A stretch of 64,000 nucleotides of DNA, taken from NCBI GenBank assembly GCA_947502635.1, contig CANNAN010000005.1:124001-188000 (forward strand), written 5' to 3'. The stretch comes from an uncultured Flavobacteriaceae bacterium (GTDB lineage Bacteria; Bacteroidota; Bacteroidia; Flavobacteriales; Flavobacteriaceae). The notes beneath the pieces were generated by a model. It saw only the letters and a list, made by a program, of their open reading frames with translations, ran no database searches and was not told the DNA's origin. Shown piece after piece: positions 62,212-64,000 of this stretch. How positions within the stretch are numbered: the first letter of the stretch is position 1; every line of letters starts with the position of its first letter. The position numbers and the translations under genes are program-made.

Positions 62212-64000
62212 TCTTTTAATAGTTTTATAGCTTTATCGACTTCAGATACTGGGAGTTTACATGCTTTGTTTACACAAACATAAATGAGTGTATTGTTCGG
62301 GCTGTATCTGCTCTCTAATAAAGGCAAGTTGTTCTCTGAAGTACTACCAGCAATAAGCTTATTCGGGATATACGTTTTATTTAATTCGGTAATTTTATGC
62401 TTCACATCTTTACCAACTATGGCAACTTCATAGTACGGGTTTGTATAGTTTAGCATTAAATCATACCAGTTTGAATAACCCGATGGATACTCTTGCATTT
62501 CTGGTTTTACATTATTTAGCATGCTCATAGCTGTTTTACTATAATGAGCATTATCAAAATAATGTGATAGTTTGAAGAGGTTTTTTGCCATAATAGAATT
62601 ACTTGCAGGAATGACATTATCTCGATATTCAATACTTCTGGAAACTAACGCTTCATCTTCATCTGAAGTAAAATAAAACATTATACTTTCATCATTAAAA
62701 AAATGATCGAAAGTATAATTAGCTAAATCTCTTGCTGTTGTTAACCAGGTTTCATTCAAAGTGTTTTCATAAAGGGCTAAAAAAGCATCAATGGTAGTGG
62801 CATAATCTTCTAAGTAGCCATTAATATTACTTTTTCCGTTTTTGTAATTATGAAATAAACCACCATCTTCTCGCAATTGATTTTTAATTATAAAATCAGC
62901 ATTTTTTTCAGCGGAAGCTAAATAAGAAGGATCACCAAAAACTCTATAGGCATCAATATAGCCTTTAAGCATAATAGCATTCCAGGAGGTGAGTGTTTTG
63001 TCATCTAAACGTGGTTTAGAACGCTTATCGCGAATTGTTGTTAAAGTTTGCTTCCAATGTTTTTTCTTTTCGGCTAAAAGTTCTTTTGTTAAATTATGTT
63101 TTTCAATAATTCTTTCATCATCATCTTTTCTAATTAATACATAATTACCATGTTCCCAAAGCCCGTAACTGTTTATATTATAATAATCGGAAAACAACTC
63201 ATAATCATTTTTTAAAATCGTTTTTAAGCTATCTTTCTGCCAAACGTAAAAAGCACCTTCTTCTAATTCGCCTTCTGGAGTATTACTATCTGCATCAAGT
63301 GATGAGTAAAAAGCGCCATTTTCGGTAGTCATATCCCGCTTTATATATTCTAAAGTTTCCGTTACAATGTCTTTGTACAAATCATTTTTAGTAATGAGGT
63401 AAGCATCCGAATACAGACTTACTAATTGTCCGTTGTCGTAAAGCATTTTTTCGAAATGAGGGACATGCCATTTTTCATCAACCGAATATCTTGAAAAACC
63501 ACCGCCAATCTGATCAAAAACACCGCCATAGGCCATTTTTTTGAGTGTCAAGTTTACATAGTCTTGTAGCTTTTTATCATTTGTTTGATAGGCATACCTT
63601 AATAAAAAATGATAGTTATTAGGCATCATAAATTTAGGAGCCCTATTCATACCACCTTGATTATTGTCAAACTGCGCAGACCATGTTTTAATAGCGTTAT
63701 TTATATAATCGACTTCAAAAACAGGTTCGTCTGTGTTTAAAGTTACAATATCTAAAGTTTTTAACCCTTGCTCAAGTTTATCGGCGTATTCATGAAGTTT
63801 TTCAGGGTTCTCAACATATAATTTTGAGATTTGCTCTAAAGCACTCACCCATTGTTTTTTAGGGACATAGGTTTCTCCCCAAATAGGTCTTCCATCAGGC
63901 AATGCAATAGCGTTTAATGGCCAACCGCCTCTTCCCGTCATAAGTTGAACCGCATTCATGTATACCTGATCTACATCTGGACGTTCTTCTCTATCAACTT
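62208..64000 (-). CDS. Thioredoxin-domain/DUF255 protein, YyaL-like (5' end outside window)
   Basis: About 597 residues are visible, and the frame is open to the right edge. The codons beyond the ATG at 63959 read VDREERPDVDQVY, the known continuation of the N-terminal DUF255 thioredoxin-like domain, whose CxxC region lies outside the window. Then come TGRGGWPLNAIALPDGRPIW and the six-hairpin glycosidase-like region (GGVFDQIGGGFSRYSVDEKW; PHFEKMLYDNGQL; DDKTLTSWNAIMLKGY). This is the YyaL/spermatogenesis-associated-20 family, of uncertain function. First of three co-oriented genes with DUF1304 and mscS. Confidence 0.92.
   Translation of the reverse strand, partial: VDREERPDVDQVYMNAVQLMTGRGGWPLNAIALPDGRPIWGETYVPKKQWVSALEQISKLYVENPEKLHEYADKLEQGLKTLDIVTLNTDEPVFEVDYINNAIKTWSAQFDNNQGGMNRAPKFMMPNNYHFLLRYAYQTNDKKLQDYVNLTLKKMAYGGVFDQIGGGFSRYSVDEKWHVPHFEKMLYDNGQLVSLYSDAYLITKNDLYKDIVTETLEYIKRDMTTENGAFYSSLDADSNTPEGELEEGAFYVWQKDSLKTILKNDYELFSDYYNINSYGLWEHGNYVLIRKDDDERIIEKHNLTKELLAEKKKHWKQTLTTIRDKRSKPRLDDKTLTSWNAIMLKGYIDAYRVFGDPSYLASAEKNADFIIKNQLREDGGLFHNYKNGKSNINGYLEDYATTIDAFLALYENTLNETWLTTARDLANYTFDHFFNDESIMFYFTSDEDEALVSRSIEYRDNVIPASNSIMAKNLFKLSHYFDNAHYSKTAMSMLNNVKPEMQEYPSGYSNWYDLMLNYTNPYYEVAIVGKDVKHKITELNKTYIPNKLIAGSTSENNLPLLESRYSPNNTLIYVCVNKACKLPVSEVDKAIKLLKE

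Overview
The window looks like chromosome of a gliding or surface-active member of the Flavobacteriaceae (Bacteroidota). The reasons are low GC, genes without Shine-Dalgarno sequences but with Bacteroidetes-type TAnnTTTG promoter boxes, type IX secretion (T9SS) sorting domains, SprA and RemB, and an alternative complex III respiratory chain. Coding density is high. No tRNA, rRNA, CRISPR array, integrase or transposase gene is visible.

Layout. 1-0.9 kb: the end of a secreted tail-collar-like protein and a convergent SPOR-domain protein. 1-12.4 kb: one operon for the respiratory supercomplex, actABCDEF (alternative complex III) followed by cytochrome oxidase subunits II and I, closed by a strong terminator. 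12.8-25.5 kb: surface genes. These are a 1578-residue type B T9SS adhesin with its PorP/SprF partner and a PorE-like OmpA protein, then a 1613-residue Calx-beta adhesin with a type A sorting domain. 25.6-33.2 kb: housekeeping genes ruvB, a cytochrome P450, queG, a small secreted protein, maeB and ruvA. 33.2-45.4 kb: sprA, gcvH, a VanZ-like gene, two tonB genes and remB. This is the gliding/T9SS locus in the order I recall from Flavobacterium johnsoniae. 45.7-51.1 kb: the rest of the oxidase, namely ctaB, two subunit III genes, subunit IV, a cysteine-less SCO-like protein, SCO1, a CtaM-like DUF420 protein and a small CxxC membrane protein. 51.2-56.9 kb: a MacAB-TolC-like export operon. 57-64 kb: tsaB, then minus-strand genes for a T9SS-sorted protein, a TPR/HTH membrane regulator, MscS, DUF1304 and a DUF255-type thioredoxin-domain protein cut by the window edge.

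How the genes work together. The two respiratory blocks, 33 kb apart, together supply the structural subunits and assembly factors of an ACIII-aa3 supercomplex. The surface block and the sprA-remB block supply the T9SS outer-membrane translocon, cargo-specific partner proteins, TonB energy transducers and cargo.

The most unusual observation is at 57.6-61.1 kb. A decayed second copy of the 3' end of mscS sits directly against the stop of tsaB, while the intact mscS lies 3.36 kb away. The two genes in between (membrane TPR/LuxR-like regulator and T9SS cargo) therefore look inserted into an ancestral tsaB-mscS junction. A perfect 14-bp direct repeat with a 22-bp period lies between those two genes and is a candidate operator. 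Other points of note are a SCO paralogue without copper ligands, a TonB-like domain at the N-terminus of RemB, a dispersed GAGCGCAGTCGAA repeat that has entered the sprA 5' end, and two adhesins with near-identical DNA-level tandem repeats.
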